Source: Saksenaea vasiformis B4078 (lineage: Eukaryota > Mucoromycota > Mucoromycetes > Mucorales > Saksenaeaceae). Taken from it: a stretch of DNA of 64,000 nucleotides. The stretch is taken from positions 1-64,000 of the forward strand of contig JNDT01001815.1 in assembly GCA_000697055.1 (NCBI GenBank), read 5' to 3'. Position numbers and translations under genes: made by a program. How positions within the stretch are numbered: position 1 is the first letter of the stretch; each line of letters opens with the position of its first letter. A model generated the notes under the pieces. It had not been told where the DNA came from and did not search any database. It saw only the letters and a list, made by a program, of their open reading frames with translations. Positions 21,216 through 31,887 of the stretch are shown piece by piece.

Positions 21216-23051
21216 TTAGACCTTAGCTAATCCTTTGACCAAGATACATCCTGGATTAGCTGTCTCTATTTGCCAACCATTTTTCTTTAACCATTTAAGC
21301 GCGCTGGGCAGAAGTCTTGACTGCCCGTGAGGGGAGTGTTTGCCAATTCCGGTAACAATCTTCAGTGGTTGCACCTGACGACGTGCTGTTCCAATGCTTT
21401 TTCGTAAGAAACCTATCCGTTGCTGTTACTACGACTTACCTGACTGCATCTGACTTCTGGACCACCATTGTGTGACACCTTCACGTAAAAGTAGCTGCGC
21501 CTCTGCTACCGTCAGACCGTGTAAGTCCAGGAGGTGATCATCGTTCTGACGCAGTCTTTTATCAAAAGAAGATTAAAATAAGCCAAGTGATCATCTTGTG
21601 CTGTGTTCACACTACCTTTGCTGTCTTACAAGCGCCCGGGCTGCTCTCATGTTCCAATCTTTGGCCTTTGCATCGTATTGTCGTGCCTACTCAGCGTTAA
21701 AAAAACTAGCTATTGCCGCTTGATATTACCTCATCTGAATAAAAAAACGCGATGCCGCCTTCACCAGGCCCTTTATTCTTTGCCCGTTGGTATGCTGCTG
21801 CAGCTTTCCGAAATAAATCGTTACGTTCCATGATAAGTGACATCGCGATCGCGCGACACTCTTCCGGATCGTCGTCAACGTAAGTGCTCCGGTTATCCAA
21901 CAAAAGGTATTCTGGAATGACTGGTATATCCTTCACCGTTGACATTGTCTGTTCTTTCGACAACATCATCCGCTTCAGTCTTTCTGCAAGCAATTCTTGC
22001 TGCCGATCGTAGGTTAAGAAGAACTCAATGGTCAATTGTGCCATTTTTTCAACTGTCCATTGGCCTTCACTCTCCACAATGACACCCACAACCGCACTAT
22101 AGATCATCTCCGGAGTACGATCGACCATCACAGCGGAAACCTCTTCTTGCACTTGCTTCAGGTCATTCAGGGTTTTCCAACCATATATTTCAAGAACCGG
22201 TTTTGCAGCTGGTTCTTTTGCCATGAGTTCACGGACTACTGCAATTGTATTGCCTTTACACCGTTGACAACTCCCGAGAATCTTCGTGCGTGGTATTTTC
22301 GGGAAAACTTTTTGAAGTCTCTCCACATGATGATCGTACTGATGCCAGTAGTTGAAAGGAACTACCGCAAGCTCATCATAGTCGTTATCATCATTTGATT
22401 CATGTCCATCTCTGCCATTCATTCCCGTCGGCAAGGCGCCGGAGGTCCAGAGCACGTTCTTGTTACGCTTGTTTCTCTTCTTTGGCGATTTTTTCTTTTT
22501 TCTTTCTGCTGCAGCTTCATCTGACGTGCTATCGTCTGCAGTTTCGCCTTCTAGGAATATTGTGTTAAGTAAGAGATCAGTCGCCTTCTCCACATCGTCG
22601 CCCTGCGCCTTTAGTGCGTCGGCCAGCTCGTCGCTTCCGTAACCAGGGAAACAGCGCATCAGAAATTCAACGTTAGGATTCGAGTCATCATCGCTGGTAT
22701 GTAGTTGTGATGATGGTGTACTCGAAGTTACCGAAAGACAGGATTCTGAGGAACCGTGCAGGCTCTCCATTTCCTTGTCTAGAGCAACTTCAGCCTCTTT
22801 TGCTATATCGCTAAGAATCGCAAAGGAAGCATCGTAATCAAGTATGTCACTCCAGATCAATTCGATGACAGGCTGATCAACAGGTGGACAAAACAACGCC
22901 TTAGTTTGCCAACAAATATATTAGAATGTTTCATGATGATGAGCTTCGCTACCAGTAGTTTATCGCGACCTGGTTTTGCTTCCTTCGCTGGAGTATCCTT
23001 GTTTTTTCTTGGGAATGATGGCGTGTACTGTTTGTCTTGAAGTCTTCCCAT
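21216..23051 (-). CDS. CUE2: CUE-Smr endonuclease, Cue2/N4BP2-like
   Basis: Probable no-go-decay endonuclease that cleaves mRNA at stalled ribosomes. Five exons (22953-23051, 21730-22899, 21616-21686, 21440-21555, 21216-21385) join to 541 residues. A CUE-like ubiquitin-binding region starts at PNVEFLMRCFPGYGSDELAD, followed by a lysine-rich patch (ERKKKKSPKKRNKRNK). A second helical ubiquitin-binding-like part begins VERLQKVFPKIPRTKI. Then DUF1771 (AIAMSLIMERNDLFRKAAAA with ARQYDAKAKDWNMRAARALV) leads into the C-terminal Smr domain with DLHGLTVAEA and TGIGKHSPHGQSRLLP, the motifs needed for nuclease activity. Yeast Cue2, human N4BP2 and worm NONU-1 share this architecture (established knowledge). 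It lies 168 bases beyond the start of the CEP120-like gene, on the same strand. Confidence 0.87.
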
Positions 23052-23575
23052 TGCTACACTGGTACATCATATGCTGCCAGAAAGATAATCAAATAGAGGT
23101 AGCCACCTTAAGGAAAGCAGATACGGAAAACTGACGTGACTTTGACTCCAACAAACAGGACGATGCTGAAACCTTAAAACGGAGTTTAGTCTCATTACAC
23201 TTTCTTGGAACGAAGATCTATTGTAATACCGCCAAAATCAATATTTACGCGGAGATCTTTTCAACGGCGCACGTTCAGTAACTTTATGGATCTACCGATT
23301 CAAAATATACAAACAAATACGTCATGTCTGAGTACGCCTTAGTGTCCTAAAAAAAGCGCAACGGATCGGAACGATCGTCACTATCCGCAATGCAAACACC
23401 AAATACCCGTTTGATTCAGAAAAATTCTTTGGAAGGCATGGTATGTGACATGCAGCTACGCGAGATTTACCCAACTTTTGGATGTTGTGGAGAAGCCAGT
23501 CATTCCGGCATAAGCCAACTTACTGGATTTTGACTGAGCATCTGCGTTAAATGAATATCACATACGTTCAAGTTG
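23052..23575. promoter_or_regulatory. Upstream region of the CUE-Smr gene
   Basis: No coding-like frame, RNA gene or repeat recognised in these 0.5 kb. Confidence 0.4.
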
Positions 23576-24265
23576 AATAAATTTTGCGCTGGAAGGTGAC
23601 ACGTCTTTGCGGTGAGAAGTGGTTTACTTTGCGTCAATCCCAGGAATAGTTTGCATCTGAGTAACCCCAGTTTGCATTAAAGAGCTTCAGTGGTGGTTTT
23701 TCGGTATCCTTTCGAAAAGCAGTAAAAATGTCTCACGATAACGAACATGTTTCATTGAAACAAGAAATTATTTTTGCATTGAGGTACTCTAGTGATGGAT
23801 TTCCCAGGATCCCATCGGAAGCAGTAAAGATATCTCACGACAAGGACAAGTTCCACCCAAAATGATCCGTATTTAAAGGGACGCATGAATTCTCTTCCTT
23901 TTTCTTTCTCTAGCTCTGTTCTTTTATAAAGATATCCCGGTAAGGATATCAATTCTTCAGAAAACGTATACAGGAGCATTCATTCTCCATGTTATATTTT
24001 AGCCTACAAGTCCTCTGTTCAAAGCACCTTGGCTGAGTGAGCTCCCTCTTGTCACATTCGGTAAGAGAAATGATATCCATTTGTGTGCACAGGAATGGAC
24101 TTTTATTCTGTTCGAATAAATTTTGCGTCCATCTGGGGACCAAGTTGATGTAAGTAGATTATTATCTTGTCGCCAATTTATGTACTGATAACAGTATATT
24201 TTATTCCTTCCTCAGCGCAAACTTGGCTCTTGATGGATGCAAGGTTTACATAGAGTAGCGTAAAA
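23576..24265 (-). repeat. Dispersed repeat, copy with hairpin end (orientation B)
   Basis: Inverted relative to the 5.6 kb copy. It starts with AATAAATTTTGCGCTGGAAGG and TTTGCGTCAATCCCAGGAATA, then two units containing GCATTGAGGTACTCTAGTGA and AAGCAGTAAAGATATCTCAC, then GATCCGTATTTAAAGGGACG, a CTCTGTTC block and a shortened core. It ends in a hairpin: arms at 24114-24147 (AATAAATTTTGCGTCCATCT onward) and 24215-24248 (GCGCAAACTTGGCTCTTGAT onward). The hairpin is closely similar to the one at 27.2 kb over about 140 bases. Confidence 0.7.
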
Positions 24266-25164
24266 ATCCATCTAATAAACAGTATAATCAGTTTGGTAGA
24301 GTTTTCGCTTTGTCTATTTCTGTCATTGTTACGAAGATCCTGATAGCTAAATCCTGCGACGTCCATAAAGACCTTGGTAGCTCGAGAAAAGTGCAGTCGC
24401 TATCATAAAAGGTATCTGCAGATTCAAAGCTGGTGCTCTAACGCTTAAGAGGGAAAATGCGGGTACACGCAGATCGAGATTTCGCTGCACGCACCTTACA
24501 AATGCCATCAACAGAATCAACCATGTACCTTTTTTTCTTTTACCTCACGCTTGCCGCAACATCGTCTCATATGTCATCCCGGAAGCAAAGTTATGATTTC
24601 GTACAACAAGAAAGAGAGTAAAGTACTCTGATTTTTACTTAGTTGTGCTGAATATGAATGACGTTTAGATATGAGTAGCCTGCCAAGTTCGATATCGTGC
24701 TTTTCTTGGCAGGTTTTCATCACATAGCGCCTTTTTATTGATTGCTTTGAATGCTCTATATTAGAGAACAGCGAAGAGACATAAGGCACCAAATAGATAA
24801 ATGTTAAAACAAAGAAAGAAAAAAGAGTAACAAGGAATAAGATAAAAAAGATTCTTTTAACACATCACCATCCTAATCTGTTCATATCTGATTGACGCTG
24901 CTATCTTACACACTACTTACATAGATTGCAGACCGGCACTGGTTGGTGGACCAATTTCTTGAAGTACACGTTCGGGGTTGCAGTACGAAAATGGCTGGTT
25001 GCCAAGATCCAGGTTGTCCGAGATAATATCTTCCATGTGCTGACGTCGATTTCCGAGTATTCCGGTGTGCGCGTCGCGTAACTCCGAAACTCCGTTTGGG
25101 CTTGGCTACCTTAAATGCTGAAAGCCATCACCTCCTGTTCCTTCCTTTTTTCTGATTGACAATA
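24266..25164. promoter_or_regulatory. Upstream region of RPS4
   Basis: No gene recognised. The last 250 bases before the start codon are the likely promoter and 5' leader of RPS4. No diagnostic element could be fixed by eye. Confidence 0.4.
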
Positions 25165-26274
25165 ATGGTATGTGTGGTTCATAGCAAGTCGATCCAGACG
25201 ATGCGAATGGATGCGACACGTATGGATGAATATCTTTTACTCATCGATGCACGATGATAGGCTCGTGGACCTAAGAAGCACATGAAGCGTTTGGCCGCTC
25301 CCAAGCACTGGATGCTTGACAAGCTTTTGGGTAAGTTATCGTTTATAGTTGACATGGAAGGAGAGCGTGATGAAAGAAAAAAAACAATAGTCAAGCTCAA
25401 CAATCCGATGTCTATGACGAGTTTTTGTATATTCTGACAGCTCTTTCCATCGATACGAAATGGCATGCGATCATGATTGACTGATGATCGATTGATCTGT
25501 AGGCAACTATGCTCCTAAGCCCAGCTCTGGTCCCCACAAGACCCGTGAGTGCTTGCCCTTGATTGTTTTCTTGCGCAACCGTCTGAAGTACGCTCTTAAC
25601 GGTCGTGAGGTCCAGTCTATCTTGATGCAGCGTTTGGTCAAGGTTGACGGCAAGGTCCGCACTGACAGCACCTTCCCCGCTGGTTTCATGGGTAATGTAT
25701 TTGTAGCGGCATAGTTAAGAGTATTTTCTAATGTGTTTTCACAGATGTCATCACCATTGAGAAGACCGGCGAGAACTTCCGTCTTGTTTACGACATCAAG
25801 GGTCGCTTCGCTATCCACCGCATCACCGATGAGGAAGCCAAGTACAAGCTCTGCAAGATCAAGAAGGTCTTGATTGGCGCCAAGGGTATCCCCTACGTTG
25901 TCACCCACGACGGTCGCACCATCCGTTACCCCGATCCTTTGATCAAGGTCAATGACACCGTCCGTTTCGATCTTGAGAACAACAAGATCATCGACTTCGT
26001 CAAGTTCGATGTTGGTAACGTCGTCATGGTCACTGGCGGTCGTTCCATTGGTCGTGTTGGTACCATTGTTCACCGTGAACGCCACATTGGTGGTTTCGAG
26101 ATCGTCCACATCAAGGACTCCCTTGACCGTGTCTTCGCCACCCGTATCTCCAACGTCTTCGTTGTTGGCCAAGGTACCAAGCCCTGGATCTCTCTTCCCA
26201 AGGGTAAGGGTATCAAGTTGACCATCGCTGAGGAGCGTGACCGCCGCAGAGCCGCTGCCGCCGCTGCCCACTAA
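25165..26274 (+). CDS. RPS4: 40S ribosomal protein S4 (eS4)
   Basis: A structural protein of the small ribosomal subunit. Exon 1 is the start codon alone (25165-25167). Exons 25261-25330, 25503-25691 and 25745-26274 complete 263 residues, the usual eS4 length. The protein begins [20 protein letters not shown] and includes [41 protein letters not shown] and the KOW-like [20 protein letters not shown]; it ends in alanines and His. Codons are strongly biased to C-ending forms (GTC, ATC, AAG), unlike its neighbours, as expected for a highly expressed gene. Intron 2 (172 bases) is the longest in the gene and carries the snoRNA candidate described separately. Confidence 0.97.
25357..25448 (+). ncRNA. 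Intron-encoded C/D box snoRNA candidate
   Basis: Inside RPS4 intron 2. A C box GTGATGA lies at 25367-25373 and a D box CTGA at 25434-25437. The flanks GAGAGC (25361-25366) and GCTCTT (25440-25445) pair to close the terminal stem. Before a D'-like CCGA (about 25405) lies AGTCAAGCTCAACA, exactly complementary to TGTTGAGCTTGACT, a near-universal stretch of large-subunit rRNA (CCTGTTGAGCTTGACTCTAG, from memory). A weak C'-like ATGACGA follows. Under the fifth-nucleotide rule it would direct 2'-O-methylation of a U in that rRNA segment. Intronic C/D snoRNAs in ribosomal protein genes are common. Confidence 0.78.
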
Positions 26275-26489
26275 GAAAATCATTTCATTTCCTGTAAATC
26301 AATAAATTCATGGGTACTGTGAGTTTTGTCGTGGATGTGCAGTTTGACGTTGAATAGGTTGAGTCATTGATAGCAATGTAATCAGTGATTGTTGGAAGAT
26401 CAAGCGATTTTATTCTGGGTTGCCGTGATTTTGAATATGCCTGCCTTAAAGTACTGTATTTGGGATCCACGGCTGCGTCAGATAGATAT

Positions 26490-27395
26490 TATGAGACGTT
26501 CAATCCAAATAATTTTAGGGCTGGAGAGTGATGCGTCTTTGCGGTCAGAAGCGGTTCATTTTTGCGTTAATCCAAGGAATAGTTCGTACCTGGGTGACCT
26601 CAGTTTTGCATTAAAGTGCTTCAGCGATGGTTTTTCGGTATTCTTCCGGAAGCAGTAAAAATGATTCAAGGTAAGGCAGACGCTCCGTTGAAGCAAGAAC
26701 GTTACCTTTGCATTGAGGTACTTCAGTGATGGATCCCCAGTATTCCATGGGAAAGCAGTAAAAATGTGCTCAAGGTAAGAAAAGCTTTCATCCAAAAATG
26801 ATCCGTATTTAAAGACACGGATGAATCATTTTTGAATTCTTTGGCTCTGGTTTTCAAAAAGACATCCCCAGTAAGGATGTCAATTTATATACATACAGGA
26901 TTATTCATGTCTTTATGTCTATCCTTTAGCCTGCGTGACCTCTGTCCCGAACCGTCTCGGCTGTGATGTAGCCCCTTGTTCACCACCAGGTAAGCAAGTA
27001 TTATCGCAAACTCGGTTATCCAACTTCCCCAACAGAACTTCGCCAGACGTTGCATCGCTACAAGTCCTCTGCACGGCGTCAAAACCCAACCTGGTGCTTG
27101 CACCAGTATAATCTCCTCTGCCGCCCCCATCGCGTCAGATGCGGGGCAGGCTGCTGCCATTGGGTAGCTATGCCCTTTGGGAGTTAAGTGAATTGACATC
27201 AAAGTATCTTTCATTTACTAACCGCGAATGAATTTTTATGTTGCTCAAATGAATTTTACGTCCATCTGGGGACCAAGTTTGATGTAAGTGGAGTATTATT
27301 CCCAATTTATATACTGATAACCGCATATTTCATCCCTTTCTTAGCGCAAACCTGGCTCTTGATGGACGCAAAATTTACATAGAGTAGTGTAAAGA
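26490..27395 (-). repeat. Dispersed repeat, fullest copy (orientation B)
   Basis: Blocks in order: TTTGCGGTCAGAAGCGGTTC, GCGTTAATCCAAGGAATAGT, then two units of about 85 bases sharing TTTGCATT(A/G)A, TACTTCAGTGATGG and AAGCAGTAAAAATG; then GATCCGTATTTAAAGACACG, TTCTTTGGCTCTGG, the core with CTCTGTCCCGAACCGTCTCG, GCCCCCATCGCGTC and CCCTTTGGGAGTTAAG. It ends in a hairpin with arms at 27248-27281 and 27344-27378. Begins about 210 bases after the RPS4 stop. Confidence 0.72.
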
Positions 27396-28800
27396 TGCAT
27401 TCAATAAACAGGATATTGCAGTCTTCTGCACAGTGATGAGTTATCAGGCGGTGTCGCGATTGTTAGATGAATATGGATTACATAACTCTACAACAATTTA
27501 AGCGGTAAAGTATGGCGATTGTGGCCTCGTAAACGGGTAAAGGGAGGCAGGCCTGCACAATTAGGGTTCAAAAACCAAACCCCTTTACAAAAAATAGACA
27601 TCATTTAATCAATCTCATCTCTGTTATCTATGCATATGCCATCTAATTTAGGTTTCTTTATGAGTAGAAGCGGCCTTGTTCATAAACAAACGTATTACAA
27701 TGTGATCAGTGATATACAATAACAAACAAATAGATCATTCCATCGGCCCCTTTTTCTTTTTCTTTTTTTACAATATGTAATTAAAAATTTAAGTTTACCA
27801 GAAACGAGAACCAATCCTAAAAATATGTTATATCGCGATGTACAGTTGTTGTCAGATCTGCGACTCATTTTGAAATGTTAAGGGATGTCCTCACTTGAGT
27901 TTTTACTGCTGGTTGTGTAGAAATCAGCGCTGCTAAACCGAACGTGTGACAAGTGGTGTTTCATTTGTGTGTACCTTGGATCCCTTTTGATGCAAATTTA
28001 TTTTGGCAGTCTAAACGTCCATAATGGCATGTACGTTCGATGACACCTGGACCCTATGCTTACTTAACCTAGGAGACAATCCGTCATCCGTGATGCGCAG
28101 ATACTGCGTTTTTTTACAGGTGGCTAGTGACAGGGAAAAAAATGGAATGGAAAGGAAAGAAATAAACATATTGCATATGGATTGAAGGTGTGATAAACTG
28201 TCTCCCTGAGTGCAAACAAAAAGGATCTCGCCGCACGTATGGAGAGGAGGTTCTCTACTCACTTCTGTCTAACACAGATATCAATCAGAGTCGTTACGTC
28301 TCACAGAATATGATCATTCACGTGCTGTTTAAATTTAATCTAACACCTGTTAATGTGCCAATTCATGCGCACAATAGTTGCCATTGGTGAATTATTGGCT
28401 ATGAAAGCCTACCTAATTTGCAGGGGCTCGTGAGAACGGTATCGGTGTTCAATTGCTGTTTTTACCTGGTTTTCCTGGCTATGAAAGAGGAAACTGCAGG
28501 TAACACGGGAAGATCCGATGGATGCTTGTTGTACCAGGGTTAGTTTTTCGTGAAGCATCGCTTTTTGTTCTCCGAAAGAAAGGCACAAAAAAGGAAGAAA
28601 CCCTTCACAGAAATGAGGCTTGGTAATACGTCACTTATCCAGCATTGCTCAGTCTTAACGCTTACAGGCTGTGTTTTTGGCTCCTTTTTGGGTCGCTCAC
28701 ACTGTCCTTGCTCTTTTTTTCTCCTATTTACACCTAACAACTCGATTAATCTGTACGCACTATCTTGTATACTGGACGTCCTGCAAAACGATTGGGCTTG
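27396..28800. other. Intergenic, no gene seen
   Basis: About 1.4 kb without a convincing coding frame. The segment just before 28801 is pyrimidine-rich and is the likely promoter of the next gene. Confidence 0.4.
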
Positions 28801-30824
28801 ATGCGCGCTCGAGATTTACGCATTACGTCCTTCATAGTAGCATTTCCCGTCGCGTTGATCCTCGTTTCGCTTGTCACTATCTTTTGCATCGCTGTCTCCT
28901 CTCAGATCAAAAATCTCTACGCAACATTTACTCCACATTGCCAATCGAGGGTACATTCGACGATTGCTGCGCACAGCTCTCAGCTGCCGCAACACTCTGA
29001 ATCAGTTCCCGGAAAACCTTCATTTTTCATGCTTGTTTTTCAATACTCGCCAGTACAATCCTTTACGCCATTCATATTTTTCCTAGTTATTGTACTATAT
29101 CTCATTATTTTGGTTTGTCGATGTTTTTCCAAGGTACTTTTCAAGGTCCTTGCATTAGATGCTAAATCGTTTTATAGGCTCGAGCCAGTCACGCGCTTGA
29201 CAGCTGTATGGATATATTGACGGAGTACAGGATTCCTGGTACGATGTATGTCAATACAAAAAAGGTGCCATACTTGTCTCGATGGTTTCCAGCATCAGCA
29301 TCAGCGTCATCCACTACATCTCTGTCAACACCTGCGGAATCCTCGTGGCATGCACCGAAAACAGAAACTTCCAATGTCGATAAACCCGAGCAACACGATC
29401 ATTTTCCGTCAGAAAAAGGAAGCACCATTGCATCAGCGTCATCCATCGTGTCTAGGCCACCATTCCGCTGTGACTTACCAGCTCCCGATCAGCATCCGCA
29501 TATACCTCTGCGATCTGAAAATGACGCGCTCATAAAGATGTCATCGCGTATGGCGAAATCTCAGTCCGGAATACAGTCTAGCGAACCTCCATCTTTGTCG
29601 ACTAGTGCTTCGTCCACCGTAGAATCTATAACGGAAATTGGCACGCAATCGCTTGAACGACCAGTTGTCTGCGAGGCCATTGACGCACCTAAAGTGGAGT
29701 CTAACGATAAAAAGGATAGTTTGAGCGAAAGAAGGAAAAAGAAAAAACAAAATAAGGCCAAAGTGTCACATCCTACGTTGCCTGGGAAAAATGTGATTTC
29801 AGCCCCTAAGTTGGAACCTGAATCTGTGGAACGAGTACCAGCAAAGAAGCGATTGGGACGTGAAATGCAAAAACCAATGCGGAAATTCAACAAGGTACAG
29901 ACATCCCAGCGGCAAGAGAAACCTGTTTCGGTCCCTACGTCGGAAGTAAAGCATGCGATTCCAACCGCAGAGGAACCTGTAGTGCCAGAACCGAAATCGC
30001 GGAAAAAAGATGAAACAGCGGTGAAACGTTTGGCAGTTTCTACCCAAATGACAGCTAGTGAGAAACATAAATCTGTTGACTACAGTCATGGTGCTCAGGG
30101 AAATTGGTACTCGCCTTTTTCAACAGGACTCGAAATCGATATTGTTCCACGGTCGCCGCCTTCTCCAGGCATGTCTAGTCGTGGCAAGCGTCATTCGGCT
30201 GGACATGGTGACTATCGATTATTTTCGGATTCTCCCTCTCCCGTACTCTCGGCAGCTCCCAGCCAGTATAGTTACGACCCCACGTTGTTTCGCAGTGTTC
30301 AATCTGGACATGAGGATTATGTACTTGGTTTTCCACATAATGCGTGGTCACCCTCACGATCACCTCCATTGAATCAAACTTTCTCTCTTCATATACGGCC
30401 ACCTTCTCCACCAGACATTCCCTATTCCCTACATCCGCATTTCACCACTCCCTTACCGCAGCAACAACAAACATCAGCAATTAGCAGCTCAATAGAAATG
30501 CCCCCGCCTCTACTGAGCAGAGCTGTTGGCGGATCTTCATTCCAGCATAATCCACGTACTCATTTCCTATCTAAATCCGTACGAGACTACACTCCTCTCT
30601 CCGATTTGAACACCACCAGCTCACCATCACCGTGGCGACAATCGAAAAGCGAACAGAACGTTCGTGACCAAAAATCACAGCAGCAGAATCATCATAATCA
30701 TTATTATCACCAGCAGCCGCCAGGGCAGCAACAACAACAAACGTACGCGTCGGCGGTCTCATCGTCCTCCTCGCCGTCTGAAACTAAATATTTTTCATTA
30801 TTTGCTAGGCATACTCATCATTAA
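28801..30824 (+). CDS. Unknown membrane protein with long disordered tail
   Basis: Two exons (28801-29133 and 29178-30824) join across a 44-base intron to give 659 residues. After a short basic start (MRARDLR) there is one hydrophobic helix (FIVAFPVALILVSLVTIFCI), a loop of about 40 residues and a second hydrophobic stretch (FFLVIVLYLIILVCRCF). The remaining 540 residues are polar and low complexity: repeated Ala-Ser stretches, a lysine-rich RRKKKKQNKAK patch, many Ser-Pro pairs (possible kinase sites), HHNHYYHQQ and glutamine runs near the end. The layout suggests a membrane-anchored cytoplasmic scaffold. I recognise no domain, and fast-evolving sequence may hide homologues. Confidence 0.6.
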
Positions 30825-31887
30825 AAAATTTTTTGTCTTCTTTTTTACCCTTGGACATTTAGGGTTAAAATGTCCTTTCTATTCCTGTGCGATGGTATTT
30901 TGTTGTCGGCTATGCATGGTGAGTTTATTCACTGAATAGACGAAGATTCAGCAGGAACGGCGTGTTTTACAGTTATTCCATCTTAGCGCGTTCCTTCGAT
31001 TTCGTTTGGTAGCACAAAGAGCCATATACGGAAAAACGAGGATCAGGAAAAGTAGTTTGTTTGACAGGCATGTTGGGTAAAACGATGTAGGGTGATAACA
31101 CGTGGTCTGTTGACAGATTGAAAACTATTGTAGTGCTGCAGTACATCTTATATAGCAGCACGAAATACTGCTGCTGTCAAACTGGCAATCGGTGTCGGTT
31201 TTAGTTAATAGAGCCAATCTCTTCATTGCTCCCCGATAATAAAAAGCGTTGGATACCAAGAGAGAACGAAAGAGTAAATAATGTGCACAGCTTCAGACAA
31301 AATCTCTGATATTTAAAAATAGCTGACTAACAAGGGATGCTGATAACGACTAGCTTCATGATCACTGAAGCAAGAAGAACAAGGGGATACAGAGGATTCG
31401 TCATTCTCAAAATATCAATAATTGAAAGCATTGGTTACCTGAAAGATCACGGACATAATGGCCTTTATTTTTCATTGGATCATGATTTCCACATAGGCAA
31501 TTAGCGGACAGAAACGCCATTTTGTTATTTAGATGGCATCAAATGCTCCTCTGCAGATCTGATATGGTACACCAAACTCAGTACGTTCGTTATTAAGTTT
31601 TACTCATTCAACGTTGCTTATCCGTCTTATGCGGTTGGAGTATAATTCTACGTGCTCGATGCAACTTTCCAACGAGAAGACAACTGAGATGAGCACAAAT
31701 GCGTTACAAGCTTGCTCATTATCAGGATGGGCGTACTGTTCTGGATCGTTTGTCTTTAGTTCGTCTCTTGCTTGCATACATCTTTCACTACCAATCTCAG
31801 TACGCTCGGATCATTCTTCTAACACGAACTGCGATCTCCTAGCCTTCTTTAAGACGTTCCATTTGTATTTACAACAAAAAAAAACCG
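30825..31887. other. Intergenic, no gene seen
   Basis: About 1.1 kb between convergent genes. No coding-like frame, RNA gene or repeat recognised. Confidence 0.4.

Noticed and set aside
25168..25260. snoRNA in RPS4 intron 1
   Set aside because: GATGA-like motifs are present, but no proper C box, D box and closing stem combination.
25507..26283. 258-codon open frame opposite RPS4
   Set aside because: Antisense to a conserved gene with strong codon bias, which leaves the opposite strand open; acidic low-complexity content, no homology.
29208..30824. Separate single-exon gene starting at 29208
   Set aside because: A clean 44-base intron joins it to the upstream two-helix exon in frame, so one gene is more likely.
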